64,000 nt of DNA from Nocardioides conyzicola (GTDB lineage Bacteria; Actinomycetota; Actinomycetes; Propionibacteriales; Nocardioidaceae), in contig NZ_BAABKM010000001.1 in the NCBI RefSeq assembly GCF_039543825.1, positions 310,001 to 374,000 on the forward strand. Direction: 5' to 3'. The number at the start of each line of letters is the position of its first letter. Within the stretch, counting starts at the first letter, position 1. The position numbers were made by a program, and so were the translations under genes. Below the pieces are notes generated by a model that made no database searches, was not told where the DNA came from, and saw only the letters and a program-made list of their open reading frames with translations. Shown here piece by piece: positions 22,175 through 29,721 of this stretch.

Positions 22175-22333
22175 TCAGTCGGCGTCCGCGGCCAGCTGCT
22201 CGAGCGCCTGCCGCGCGATCGGCAGCTCCTCCTGGGCGAGGGTGATCAGGTCCTCGAGCCCGGCGACGCCGTACCTGTTGGCGACGTGCTGCACGGCGTC
22301 GACGATCTCGGGCTCGTAGTCACGGTCCGTCAT
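22175..22333 (-). CDS. Small acidic hypothetical protein (52 aa)
   Basis: An open frame of 52 codons with GGATGGAG ending two bases before the ATG. The product starts MTDRDYEPEIVDAVQHVANR and is helical and acidic with no Cys, no membrane segment and no signal peptide. Codon third positions are G/C rich as in real genes here. It lies between the TIGR03960 gene and a secreted-protein gene on the same strand. Family not recognised. Confidence 0.65.
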   Translation of the reverse strand: MTDRDYEPEIVDAVQHVANRYGVAGLEDLITLAQEELPIARQALEQLAADAD

Positions 22334-22361
22334 GGCTCCATCCAAACAGACGAGTCCCGGC

Positions 22362-22949
22362 TCACGGCGTGGTGCCCACCGAGGCTGACTTCCGAGTGAC
22401 GTCCTGGACGCTGCAGGACACGCCGACCCTGCCCCACTGGTCGAACGTTGCCTCGCCCCGGAACCGCCAGGTCTTGCCCGGCTTCAACCTGAGGCCCCAG
22501 ACGATGATGGTCTTGCCGCGCGTCTTGACCTTGAGGTCCGGGCCGCCCGGTGTGGAGGGGTTCCCGCCATCGGCCGCCCACGCGGCGAGTTTGACCTTGC
22601 CGCCCTTGGTCCAGCGCTCCGCGTGGACCGTGAAGACCGCGTCGCCGCCGCGGTAGGCGAACCAGTCGAACGTCTGGTACTGGTTGTCCTTCGGCTTTGG
22701 CAGGCGCGCCACCCTGAGGGTGGCCCGCATCCGCCAGGCGCCCCCGTCCCGGTCCTGGTAGATGGTGGTCGACATCTTCCGCACGTCGAGGGCCATGGCG
22801 CCCGGGGCGTTCGTGCACCGACCCGTCGGTTTCTGGTCTCCCGCCGGATCGCTGACCAGGCGGTAGGACGCGTGCGCCGGGACGGTGGTCGCGGCGACGG
22901 CGACGAGTGCGGTGGTGGCGGCGACGGCAGCGCGCAGCAGGTTCTTCAT
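22362..22949 (-). CDS. Secreted hypothetical protein
   Basis: 195 residues. The start MKNLLRAAVAATTALVAVAA and an AHA cleavage site near residue 27 form a clear Sec signal peptide. The mature part is beta-rich with aromatic/lysine stretches (NQYQTFDWFAY, KTWRFRGEATFDQWG). It has two cysteines (GRCTNAP and VSCSVQD) that could be disulfide bonded. GGGGAGG precedes the ATG. No family recognised; an extracellular or wall-associated role is inferred from export alone. Confidence 0.8.
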   Translation of the reverse strand: MKNLLRAAVAATTALVAVAATTVPAHASYRLVSDPAGDQKPTGRCTNAPGAMALDVRKMSTTIYQDRDGGAWRMRATLRVARLPKPKDNQYQTFDWFAYRGGDAVFTVHAERWTKGGKVKLAAWAADGGNPSTPGGPDLKVKTRGKTIIVWGLRLKPGKTWRFRGEATFDQWGRVGVSCSVQDVTRKSASVGTTP

Positions 22950-23025
22950 GGTGGACCTCCCCGTAGCGGCCTCCCCCGTTGGCGGCCCCTACAGGTGACT
23001 GCCCGTGCGGCGCACGCCGGAAACG

Positions 23026-24669
23026 TCAGACCGGTGGCTCGGCCGACTCTGCCCGGGCGGCGGCGCTCGCGGACGTGGCGCGCAGCTCGACGGGAGGGAG
23101 CAGCAGCAGGATCAGGAACGCGAGCACGCCCACGCCGGCGGCCAGCATGAACACGAGGTCCATCGACTCGGCGAAGCCCACCTTGAACGGGTGCGCGATC
23201 ACCGGCGGGAGGGTCTCGATGAACGACGAGTCGTCCTGCACCTGGGCGACGACCGAGGGGTCGAGCCCGTGTCCCTCGGCGACGGCCTGCTGCCAGGCCG
23301 GCGTCTGGGAGTCCGCCTTGATCGCGCTCTCGATGTTGCCGCCGACGGTGCTGAAGAGCACCGACAGGAAGATCGCGACGCCGAGCGTGCCGCCGATCTG
23401 GCGGAAGAACGTGGCCGAGCTCGTGGCCACGCCGATCTCGGTCGGGGGCACGGCGTTCTGGACGATGAGCAGCAGCGGCTGCATGCAGTTGCCGAGACCG
23501 AGGCCGAGCACCAGCATCGACAGGCTCACCCAGAGCAGCGACGTGTCCGCACCGCACAGCGACAGCAGGGTGAGACCAGCGACGATGAGGGCCGAGCCGA
23601 CGATCGGGAAGAGCCGGATGTGACCGGTCCGGGAGATGATCTGCCCGGAGCCGATCGACCCGGCCATCATCCCGGCCACCATCGGCAGCGTGAGCAGCCC
23701 GGCCTCGGTCGGTGAGGCGCCGTGGACGATCTGCATGTAGAGCGGGAGCAGCATGATGCCGCCGAACATGGCGACGCCGACGAGCACGCTCGCGGAGATC
23801 GTGACCGCGGCGGGCCGGATCCGGAACAGTCGGAGCGGGATCAGCGCGGCGTCGCCCATCATCCGCTCGGCGAAGAAGAAGCCGACCACGCCCAGCGCGC
23901 CGACCACGTAGCAGGCCAGCGACCAGGGCGAGCCCCAGCCCCACTCGCGACCCTGCTCGGCGACCGTGAGCAGCGGCACCAGCCCCACCACCAGCGCGAT
24001 GGCGCCCCACCAGTCGACGCGCACGTGCCGCGGGGTGTGGTGGATGTGGAGGGTGCGGAAGACCACGACGAGGGCGCCGATGCCGATCGGGACGTTGACC
24101 AGGAAGACCCAGCGCCACCCGGTGAGTCCCAGGATGGTGTCCTGCCCGGCGAAGAAGCCGCCGATCAGCGGGCCGAGCACGCTCGACGTGCCGAACATGG
24201 CCATGAAGTAGCCGGTGTAGCGAGCACGCTCACGCGGCGACACGATGTCGCCGATGATCGCGAGGACCAGCGTGAAGAGGCCGCCGGCGCCGAGTCCCTG
24301 GAAGGCGCGGAACGCGGCGAGCTGGTACATCGAGGTCGCGAACGAGCACAGCGCGGAGCCGATGATGAAGACGGAGATCGCGAACATGAAGAGCTTCTTG
24401 CGACCGTAGTTGTCGCCCAGCTTGCCGTAGATCGGCGTCGTGATCGTGGCGGTGATCAGGTACGCCGTCGTCACCCACGCCTGGACCGACAGCCCGTTGA
24501 GGTCGTCGGCGATCGTCCGGATCGAGGTGCTCACGATCGTCTGGTCGAGCGCGCCCAGGAACATGCCGAGCATCAGCCCGGAGAGGATGGTCAGGATCTG
24601 CCGGTGGGTGTACTCGCCGGCCGGGGACTCTGCCGCCGGTGCCGCCACGGGGCTCGCGTGCTCGCTCAT
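23026..24669 (-). CDS. DHA2-type MDR MFS transporter
   Basis: 547-residue 14-helix drug:H+ antiporter. Motifs include LGALDQTIVSTSIRTIADDL (helix 1), GKLGDNYGRKKLFMFAI (motif A) and FGTSSVLGPLIGGFF (motif C). Its start lies 11 bp after the stop of the membrane protein gene that ends the GTP-cyclohydrolase gene run, so it could be the last gene of that operon and export its product. It could equally be an independent drug pump. Substrate not predictable. Confidence 0.92.
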   Translation of the reverse strand: MSEHASPVAAPAAESPAGEYTHRQILTILSGLMLGMFLGALDQTIVSTSIRTIADDLNGLSVQAWVTTAYLITATITTPIYGKLGDNYGRKKLFMFAISVFIIGSALCSFATSMYQLAAFRAFQGLGAGGLFTLVLAIIGDIVSPRERARYTGYFMAMFGTSSVLGPLIGGFFAGQDTILGLTGWRWVFLVNVPIGIGALVVVFRTLHIHHTPRHVRVDWWGAIALVVGLVPLLTVAEQGREWGWGSPWSLACYVVGALGVVGFFFAERMMGDAALIPLRLFRIRPAAVTISASVLVGVAMFGGIMLLPLYMQIVHGASPTEAGLLTLPMVAGMMAGSIGSGQIISRTGHIRLFPIVGSALIVAGLTLLSLCGADTSLLWVSLSMLVLGLGLGNCMQPLLLIVQNAVPPTEIGVATSSATFFRQIGGTLGVAIFLSVLFSTVGGNIESAIKADSQTPAWQQAVAEGHGLDPSVVAQVQDDSSFIETLPPVIAHPFKVGFAESMDLVFMLAAGVGVLAFLILLLLPPVELRATSASAAARAESAEPPV

Positions 24670-24680
24670 CGCGGGCGATC

Positions 24681-25340
24681 CTATTCCGCGAGGCGCTGCC
24701 TCCGGGACCGGAGCGTCAGCTCGCAGGTGGTGATCAGGATCACCATGGCGACGAACGCTCCGAACGCCAGCACCAGCGACCAGAACGGCGCCGCGAGGCA
24801 GTCGTCGCCCTCGCCGGTGCACTGCGCGTCGCCGTACGACGCGCCGACGAGGCCGGCCACGAAGACCAGGCCGACCGCCAGGGCGAGGTAGACGAGCGCG
24901 CGGACCCGCCACGACGCCCAGGTCGAGGGAGGGGCCGGCGGGACGAGGGCGGGCTCGGTCTCGTCGGCCGGGCGACGCGAGCCGGTGGCGACCAGCAGCA
25001 GCCCGGCGCACACCAGCACCACGTCGAAGGCGAACAGCTCGAGCTCGTCGCCGGCCCAGACGAAGCGGAAGCCGTCGACGGTCGCCTGCAGCACGACCAG
25101 GACCCCGACTCCCGCGACGAGCACGACACCGAGGGCACGGCGCGCCCGGGCGTCCGGCAGGGCGACCAGCAGCGCCGCGACGCCGAGGACGCCGGCTGCT
25201 GCCCCGAGGGGCAGGTTCCACTGGTCGCTGCCGAAGCCCGAGGTGTCCTGCAGCTGCACGAAGTGACCGAGGACGAGCACGAGGACGGCGAGGTCGACCA
25301 GCAGCAGCGACGCCACGAGACGGAAGTGGGGCTGCGTCAC
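24681..25340 (-). CDS. Polytopic membrane protein of unknown function
   Basis: 219 residues with about six hydrophobic segments and a Pro-rich cytosolic or external loop ([15 protein letters not shown]). A Cys pair in the last external loop ([14 protein letters not shown]) could form a disulfide. The GTG at 25340 overlaps the ribA stop as GTGA, so it is translationally coupled to the cyclohydrolase. No family recognised. Position in the operon suggests a membrane role for the pathway product. Confidence 0.75.
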   Translation of the reverse strand: MTQPHFRLVASLLLVDLAVLVLVLGHFVQLQDTSGFGSDQWNLPLGAAAGVLGVAALLVALPDARARRALGVVLVAGVGVLVVLQATVDGFRFVWAGDELELFAFDVVLVCAGLLLVATGSRRPADETEPALVPPAPPSTWASWRVRALVYLALAVGLVFVAGLVGASYGDAQCTGEGDDCLAAPFWSLVLAFGAFVAMVILITTCELTLRSRRQRLAE

Positions 25341-25966
25341 GCCTGCACTGTGACAGGGACGGAGGCACCTTCGTGGCCGTTCAGGTGACCATGTCGCACC
25401 TTGGCCGCGAGATAGCGGGCGTTGCTCGCCGACCGGTGCACCCCGGTCGGCACCAACCGCGTGACGTCGATCCCGAGCGCCGCCAGCTGACGTCCCTTGT
25501 CGGGGTTGTTGGTGAGCAGCGCGACGCGTCGCTCCCCCAGGGCCTGCAGCATCTGGGCCGCCACCGTGTAGTCGCGCTCGTCCTCGCCGTACCCGAGCGC
25601 GACGTTGGCTTCGTAGGTGTCCAGGCCGGCGTCCTGGAGCGCGTAGGCGTCGAGCTTGGCGGAGAGGCCGATCCCACGGCCCTCCTGGCGCAGGTAGAGC
25701 AGGTAGCCCCCCGCCTCCGCGACCCGCTCGAGCGACTCCCGCAGCTGCGGGCCGCAGTCGCAGCGGGCGCTGCCGAACACGTCCCCGGTGAGGCACTCGC
25801 TGTGCAGCCGCACCAGCGGCTCGCGTCGTACGGCGGGACCGAGGCGCAGCGCCACGTGCTCGCGGCCGTCGACGAGACCGTCGAAGCTGACGACGCGCGC
25901 CGTGGTCGACCAGCCGTCGGTGAAGCGCAGCGGCAGCTCCAGGTCGGTGCGGAGGGTCGCGGTCAC
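25337..25966 (-). CDS. ribA: GTP cyclohydrolase II
   Basis: Opens the imidazole ring of GTP, releasing formate and pyrophosphate. 209 residues with the zinc site [17 protein letters not shown] (three Cys), RQEGRGIGL and TNNPDK. The tyrosine in AYALQD matches E. coli RibA Tyr105, which separates the canonical diamino product from the formamide product. As recalled, a Streptomyces paralogue in a similar setting (SCO6655) has Met here. The gene is in an operon with pterin-like and glycan genes, not with other rib genes, so a specialised role is likely. GTGA overlaps on both sides. Confidence 0.93.
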   Translation of the reverse strand: MTATLRTDLELPLRFTDGWSTTARVVSFDGLVDGREHVALRLGPAVRREPLVRLHSECLTGDVFGSARCDCGPQLRESLERVAEAGGYLLYLRQEGRGIGLSAKLDAYALQDAGLDTYEANVALGYGEDERDYTVAAQMLQALGERRVALLTNNPDKGRQLAALGIDVTRLVPTGVHRSASNARYLAAKVRHGHLNGHEGASVPVTVQA

Positions 25967-26658
25967 GCCGACTCCTCGAACCGGTCCGAGAGCCGGTAGC
26001 GCAGCAGCACGACCTCGCCGATGCGGCGTACGTCGGCCAGCGTCGCCGGTCGGTCCGGGCGGACCGGGAACGGGCCGTCGTCGACGAAGCGCCGGGCTGC
26101 CGAGTCGCCGACGAAGAAGGGCGCGACCACCAGCTGCAGCTCGTCCGCAAGACCCTCCGCGAGGAACTGGGTGTGGATCGTGCCGCCACCCTCGACCATC
26201 AGGCGCCGTACGCCGCGGTGGTGCAGGTCCTCGCTGACGGAGCGCATCGTGACCCGGGGCCCGCCGTCGACGACCGTCGCGACGGCGCCGAGCCGGGACC
26301 GGGCGGTCGCGACCCGGTCGGAGGGGCTGTAGACGAGCCGCTCCGCGTCGCCGGTCGTGAAGAACCGGCCGGCCGGGTCGAGGTCGGCGTGGCAGGTGAC
26401 GGTCACCTTGACCGGGGACGGCTTGAGCCCGCGGGCGACCCGCTCGAGCTGGCGGTCCGGGCGGCGGACGAGCAGCCGCGGGTTGTCCTTGCGCACCGTG
26501 GTGGCGCCCACCAGGATCGCGTCGCACCCGGCCCGCACCTCGTCGACCCGGTCGAGGTCGGCCTCGTTGGAGAGGATCAGGCGTTCGTCGCCGGCACTGT
26601 CGAGGTAGCCGTCGATCGACATGCCGCAGCTGAGCAGCGTGTAGGGACGGTCAGGCAC
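25963..26658 (-). CDS. RibD C-terminal-like pyrimidine reductase (dihydrofolate reductase fold)
   Basis: 231 residues with the NADPH-binding RibD-C fold. Features are [20 protein letters not shown] near the N-terminus, [19 protein letters not shown] in the middle and [20 protein letters not shown] towards the end. In riboflavin synthesis this domain reduces the ribose side chain of the GTP cyclohydrolase II product to ribityl. Here it has no deaminase domain and overlaps ribA by 4 bp, so it likely acts directly on the RibA product. It overlaps the upstream membrane gene by 8 bp. Confidence 0.9.
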   Translation of the reverse strand: MPDRPYTLLSCGMSIDGYLDSAGDERLILSNEADLDRVDEVRAGCDAILVGATTVRKDNPRLLVRRPDRQLERVARGLKPSPVKVTVTCHADLDPAGRFFTTGDAERLVYSPSDRVATARSRLGAVATVVDGGPRVTMRSVSEDLHHRGVRRLMVEGGGTIHTQFLAEGLADELQLVVAPFFVGDSAARRFVDDGPFPVRPDRPATLADVRRIGEVVLLRYRLSDRFEESA

Positions 26659-27415
26659 GGACGGCTCCTCTCCCCCAGCTCCGGGCCAGGAGCACAGCGC
26701 CGGGCAGCGTCGCGACCAGCGCGAGCACGCCGTACAGCACGGCGACGGTCGCGCCCTGCGCGGCGCCTAGCCCGGCGGCGGCGAACGCCCAGGCGGCCAC
26801 CCCCTCGCGCGGACCCCACCCGGCGACGTTGAGCGGGATCGCGGCGGCGAGCAGGACCAGGAGCGCGAGCGGCAGCAGCTCGCCCGGCGACGCGTCCGTG
26901 CCGGCCGCCCGGGCCGCGACCAGGAAGACCAGCACGTGACCGACCGACGCCAGCAGGGACGCCGCGACCACCTGCGGCCACCGGAGCAGGGCGAGGCAGA
27001 CCCCGGCGGCCAGCACGGCCGACGCCCACGGCGCCGGGCCGAGCAGGAGCACGGCGCCCGCGGCCGTGGCCTGGACCGCCTGGCCCGACCCGCGGTCGGC
27101 CACCACGGGCAGGGCGCCGTGGCGCACCGCCCGGTGCACGTCGCCGAGCACGCCTCCGGGCAGCGTCGCGTTGAGGAACTGCGAGCGGTAATAGGCGGCG
27201 ACCGCGTCGCGGAGCGGCACCTCCACGCCGAGACCCCGGGCAAGCACCCGCCAGCGCCAGGCGCAGCAGACCGTGGTCAGCGCCGTCAGCACCAGGGCGA
27301 CCACGATCGCCGCCGGGCCGGCCGACCGCACCGCCGTCACGAACGGGTCCGGGCCGACCCACCACGCGACCCCGGCGAGGATCGCCAGGCCGCCGCCGAG
27401 CCTCAGCCACCTCAT
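26651..27415 (-). CDS. Lysylphosphatidylglycerol synthase-like membrane protein (UPF0104)
   Basis: 254 residues, about seven membrane helices, of the flippase-like LPG_synthase_TM family. It contains YYRSQFLNATLPGGVLGDVHRA, whose SxFLNxxLPGxxGGD-type motif is typical, and GWGPREGVAAWAF near the C-terminus. Without the soluble aminoacyl-transferase domain, such proteins are thought to flip or process lipid intermediates. It is coupled by ATGA to the glycosyltransferase upstream, which supports a role in a lipid-linked product. Confidence 0.85.
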   Translation of the reverse strand: MRWLRLGGGLAILAGVAWWVGPDPFVTAVRSAGPAAIVVALVLTALTTVCCAWRWRVLARGLGVEVPLRDAVAAYYRSQFLNATLPGGVLGDVHRAVRHGALPVVADRGSGQAVQATAAGAVLLLGPAPWASAVLAAGVCLALLRWPQVVAASLLASVGHVLVFLVAARAAGTDASPGELLPLALLVLLAAAIPLNVAGWGPREGVAAWAFAAAGLGAAQGATVAVLYGVLALVATLPGAVLLARSWGRGAVRA

Positions 27416-28314
27416 CGCAGCACCTCCAGCGCCGCGGCCACCCGCCCGACCGTGTGGTCCCACCCGGTCAGCGTCGTACGCCGGGCCCGCGCGGCCGCTC
27501 GCTGCTCGGCGCGGTGCTCCGCGTCGGTCAGCCAGTGACGGAGCGCTCGCGAGAGAGCCTCCGGGTCGCCGGGCGGCACCAGCACGCCCGCTCCCCCGAG
27601 CGCCTCGCGCACCCCGCCCACGTCGCTCCCGACCACCGGCACCCCGTGGGCCAGCGCCTCGGTCACGACCATCCCGTACGTCTCGGCACGGGAAGCCAGC
27701 ACCAGCAGGTCGACCTCGGCGTACGTCGCGTCGAGGTCGGCACGGCTCAGCGGCCCGGTCAGCCGCACCGCGTCACCGACCTCGGCCGCGAGCGCGGGCT
27801 CGACCGACGTCGCACCGACCCCGCGGCAGGACCACGCGAGGTCGTCGAGCGTCCGCAGCGCGGCCGCCAGGACGTCGTACCCCTTGAGCGTCGTCACCGC
27901 GCCCACGCAGAGCAGGGCGGAGCCGTCGGCGGACCCAGGCGCGAGCGGCGCCGGGTCGACCCCGGGCTCGGCGACGATCACGCGCCGCGGGTCCAGGCCG
28001 TAGGTCGCGACCAGCCAGCCACGGGTCCACCGGCTGGTGGCGACGACCCCGGCGACGGCACCCAGCAGCTCGCCCTCCCACGGCTCGCGCCGCGGCATGT
28101 GGACGAGCACCACCACCCGGAGCCGACCGGTCTCGTCGAGGAGCGCGGGCGACGAGAGGAGCCCGTCGACCAGCACCACGGCGCCATCCGGGACGGTGCG
28201 TGTCGAGACGTGCTCGACGGCGCCGAGACCGTCGGCGACGCGGCGGTCGTAGACGTTCCCGCCCGACGGCCGGTCCGGGTCGTCGACGCCCGCGGGACGC
28301 ACGAGGTGGATCAC
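27412..28314 (-). CDS. GT4-family glycosyltransferase
   Basis: 300-residue GT-B glycosyltransferase. The C-terminal nucleotide-sugar domain shows [13 protein letters not shown] and the E-x7-E type motif in [21 protein letters not shown], followed by GGVREAL. The N-terminal acceptor domain is short. The GTG at 28314 forms GTGA with the upstream stop and fits the overlap pattern of the operon; a GTG at 28338 is also possible. Sugar and acceptor unknown; neighbours suggest a membrane-lipid or pterin/pyrimidine acceptor. Confidence 0.9.
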   Translation of the reverse strand: MIHLVRPAGVDDPDRPSGGNVYDRRVADGLGAVEHVSTRTVPDGAVVLVDGLLSSPALLDETGRLRVVVLVHMPRREPWEGELLGAVAGVVATSRWTRGWLVATYGLDPRRVIVAEPGVDPAPLAPGSADGSALLCVGAVTTLKGYDVLAAALRTLDDLAWSCRGVGATSVEPALAAEVGDAVRLTGPLSRADLDATYAEVDLLVLASRAETYGMVVTEALAHGVPVVGSDVGGVREALGGAGVLVPPGDPEALSRALRHWLTDAEHRAEQRAAARARRTTLTGWDHTVGRVAAALEVLR

Positions 28315-28694
28315 AGCTGCCTCTCGTACGACGCCCACGCGACGTGGGACTCGTGCAGCGTGACGACGAGGCGTCGTACGCCGTCGCCCAGCTCCGCGAT
28401 CCGGTCCGCGAGCCGGTCGGCGACGACCCGGGCGAGCACCTCGGTCGAGGTGTTGGCGCCGGCGAGGTCGGGGTCGTCGTCGAGGTTGCGGTAGGTCAGC
28501 GCGCCGAGCACCTCGTGCAGCACCTCGGTGGCCCGCCCGATGTCCACTAGGATGCCGTCGGGGCCGAGCTCGGGTCCGGCGAACGCCGCGTCCACGACGT
28601 ACGTCGCGCCGTGCAGCCGCTGGGCCGGCCCGAACACCTCGCCGCGCAGGCTGTGGGCGATCATCATGTGGTCGCGGACGGTCACGGTGAACAC
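28311..28694 (-). CDS. 6-pyruvoyl-tetrahydropterin synthase/QueD-like protein lacking catalytic residues
   Basis: 127-residue T-fold protein. [20 protein letters not shown], the conserved VDIG aspartate, [11 protein letters not shown] and the pterin-binding Glu in LHESHVAW align with QueD/PTPS. The active-site Cys is replaced by Ala (PAQRLHGA), the second His of the zinc HGH motif is Ala, and the catalytic DHH is replaced by TYRN. GGAGG precedes the GTG at 28694. It may bind a GTP-derived heterocycle or catalyse a different reaction. It overlaps the MDR oxidoreductase gene by 13 bp and the glycosyltransferase by 4 bp. Confidence 0.85.
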   Translation of the reverse strand: MFTVTVRDHMMIAHSLRGEVFGPAQRLHGATYVVDAAFAGPELGPDGILVDIGRATEVLHEVLGALTYRNLDDDPDLAGANTSTEVLARVVADRLADRIAELGDGVRRLVVTLHESHVAWASYERQL

Positions 28695-29674
28695 GGAGCC
28701 TCCAGGTAGCTGATCGTGTGGCACAGCGCGGCGAGACGTCCGTCGCTCAGCCGCGGCATCAGGTCGGGCAGCTCGGCGAACGCCGAGTCCCCCGTCAGCA
28801 GCGCGTCGAACGCCGGGTCGTCGAGCAGCCGCAGCGCCAGGGCGAGCCGGTCGGCGTGGGTGTGCCGGTGGCGACGAGCCGCCGCGACGGCACCGACCTG
28901 GCTGGCCCGGATCCCCAGGCGACGGGAGTGGAACGCGCCGCCGAGCGACAGGTGGACGCGTTGGTCGCCGTACCAGCTGAGGTCGAGCACGGTGCCGTCC
29001 GCCGCGAGCAGGTCCACGCAGAGCTGGAGCCCCGCGGCGGTCGCGCTCGTGTGGACGACGGCGTCGCGGTCGCCGGCCGCGTCGGCCGGCAGCGCGAAGC
29101 CGACCCCGAGGAGCGCCGCCACCTCGGCCCGGGACGGGTCGACGTCGGCCAGGGTCACCTCGACCTCGGGGATCCGGGCCAGCAGGCGGGCGACGCTGCA
29201 CCCGACCATGCCGGCACCGACCACCGTGATCCGGTCACCCGGCAGCGGACCCAGGTCCCACAGCGCGTTGAGCGCGGTCTCGACGGTGCCGGCCAGGACC
29301 GCCCGGCGGGCGGGCACGCCGTCCGGCACCGCGACGACCGCGGCGGCGGGCACGACGTACGCCGTCTGGTGCGGGTGCAGGCAGAAGACGGTCGTGCCGA
29401 CGAGCGGGTCCGGGCCCCGCTCGACGCGGCCCACGCTCAAGTAGCCGTACTTCACCGGCCCCGGGAACCGGCCGTCCTGGAACGGCGCCCGCATCTCCTC
29501 CCACTGGCTCTCGGGGACGCCGCCGCGGAACACCAGCGCCTCGGTGCCGCGGCTGACCCCGGAGTGCAGGGTGCGGACCAGCACCTCGTCGGGGCCGGGC
29601 TCGGGCAGCCGCTCGGACCGGATCTCCCCCCGACCGGGCTCCCGCACCCAGAACGCACCGGCGGTGAACTCCAC
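28682..29674 (-). CDS. MDR-superfamily oxidoreductase, BchC-like, without catalytic zinc site
   Basis: About 330 residues of the medium-chain dehydrogenase/reductase fold. The N-terminal GroES-like part has [14 protein letters not shown], where zinc enzymes carry Cys. The Rossmann motif is [15 protein letters not shown], followed by an acidic strand end ([10 protein letters not shown]) that suits NAD(H). GTG at 29674, with GGAG nine bases upstream, is preferred; GTGs at 29701 and 29710 are alternatives. First gene of the minus-strand run, with its start close to the divergent fusion gene at 29722. Substrate unknown. Confidence 0.85.
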   Translation of the reverse strand: MEFTAGAFWVREPGRGEIRSERLPEPGPDEVLVRTLHSGVSRGTEALVFRGGVPESQWEEMRAPFQDGRFPGPVKYGYLSVGRVERGPDPLVGTTVFCLHPHQTAYVVPAAAVVAVPDGVPARRAVLAGTVETALNALWDLGPLPGDRITVVGAGMVGCSVARLLARIPEVEVTLADVDPSRAEVAALLGVGFALPADAAGDRDAVVHTSATAAGLQLCVDLLAADGTVLDLSWYGDQRVHLSLGGAFHSRRLGIRASQVGAVAAARRHRHTHADRLALALRLLDDPAFDALLTGDSAFAELPDLMPRLSDGRLAALCHTISYLEAPCSP

Positions 29675-29721
29675 CGGCGCCTGCTCCGTACGACTGGTCA
29701 CACCCCACACACGGAGGCACG

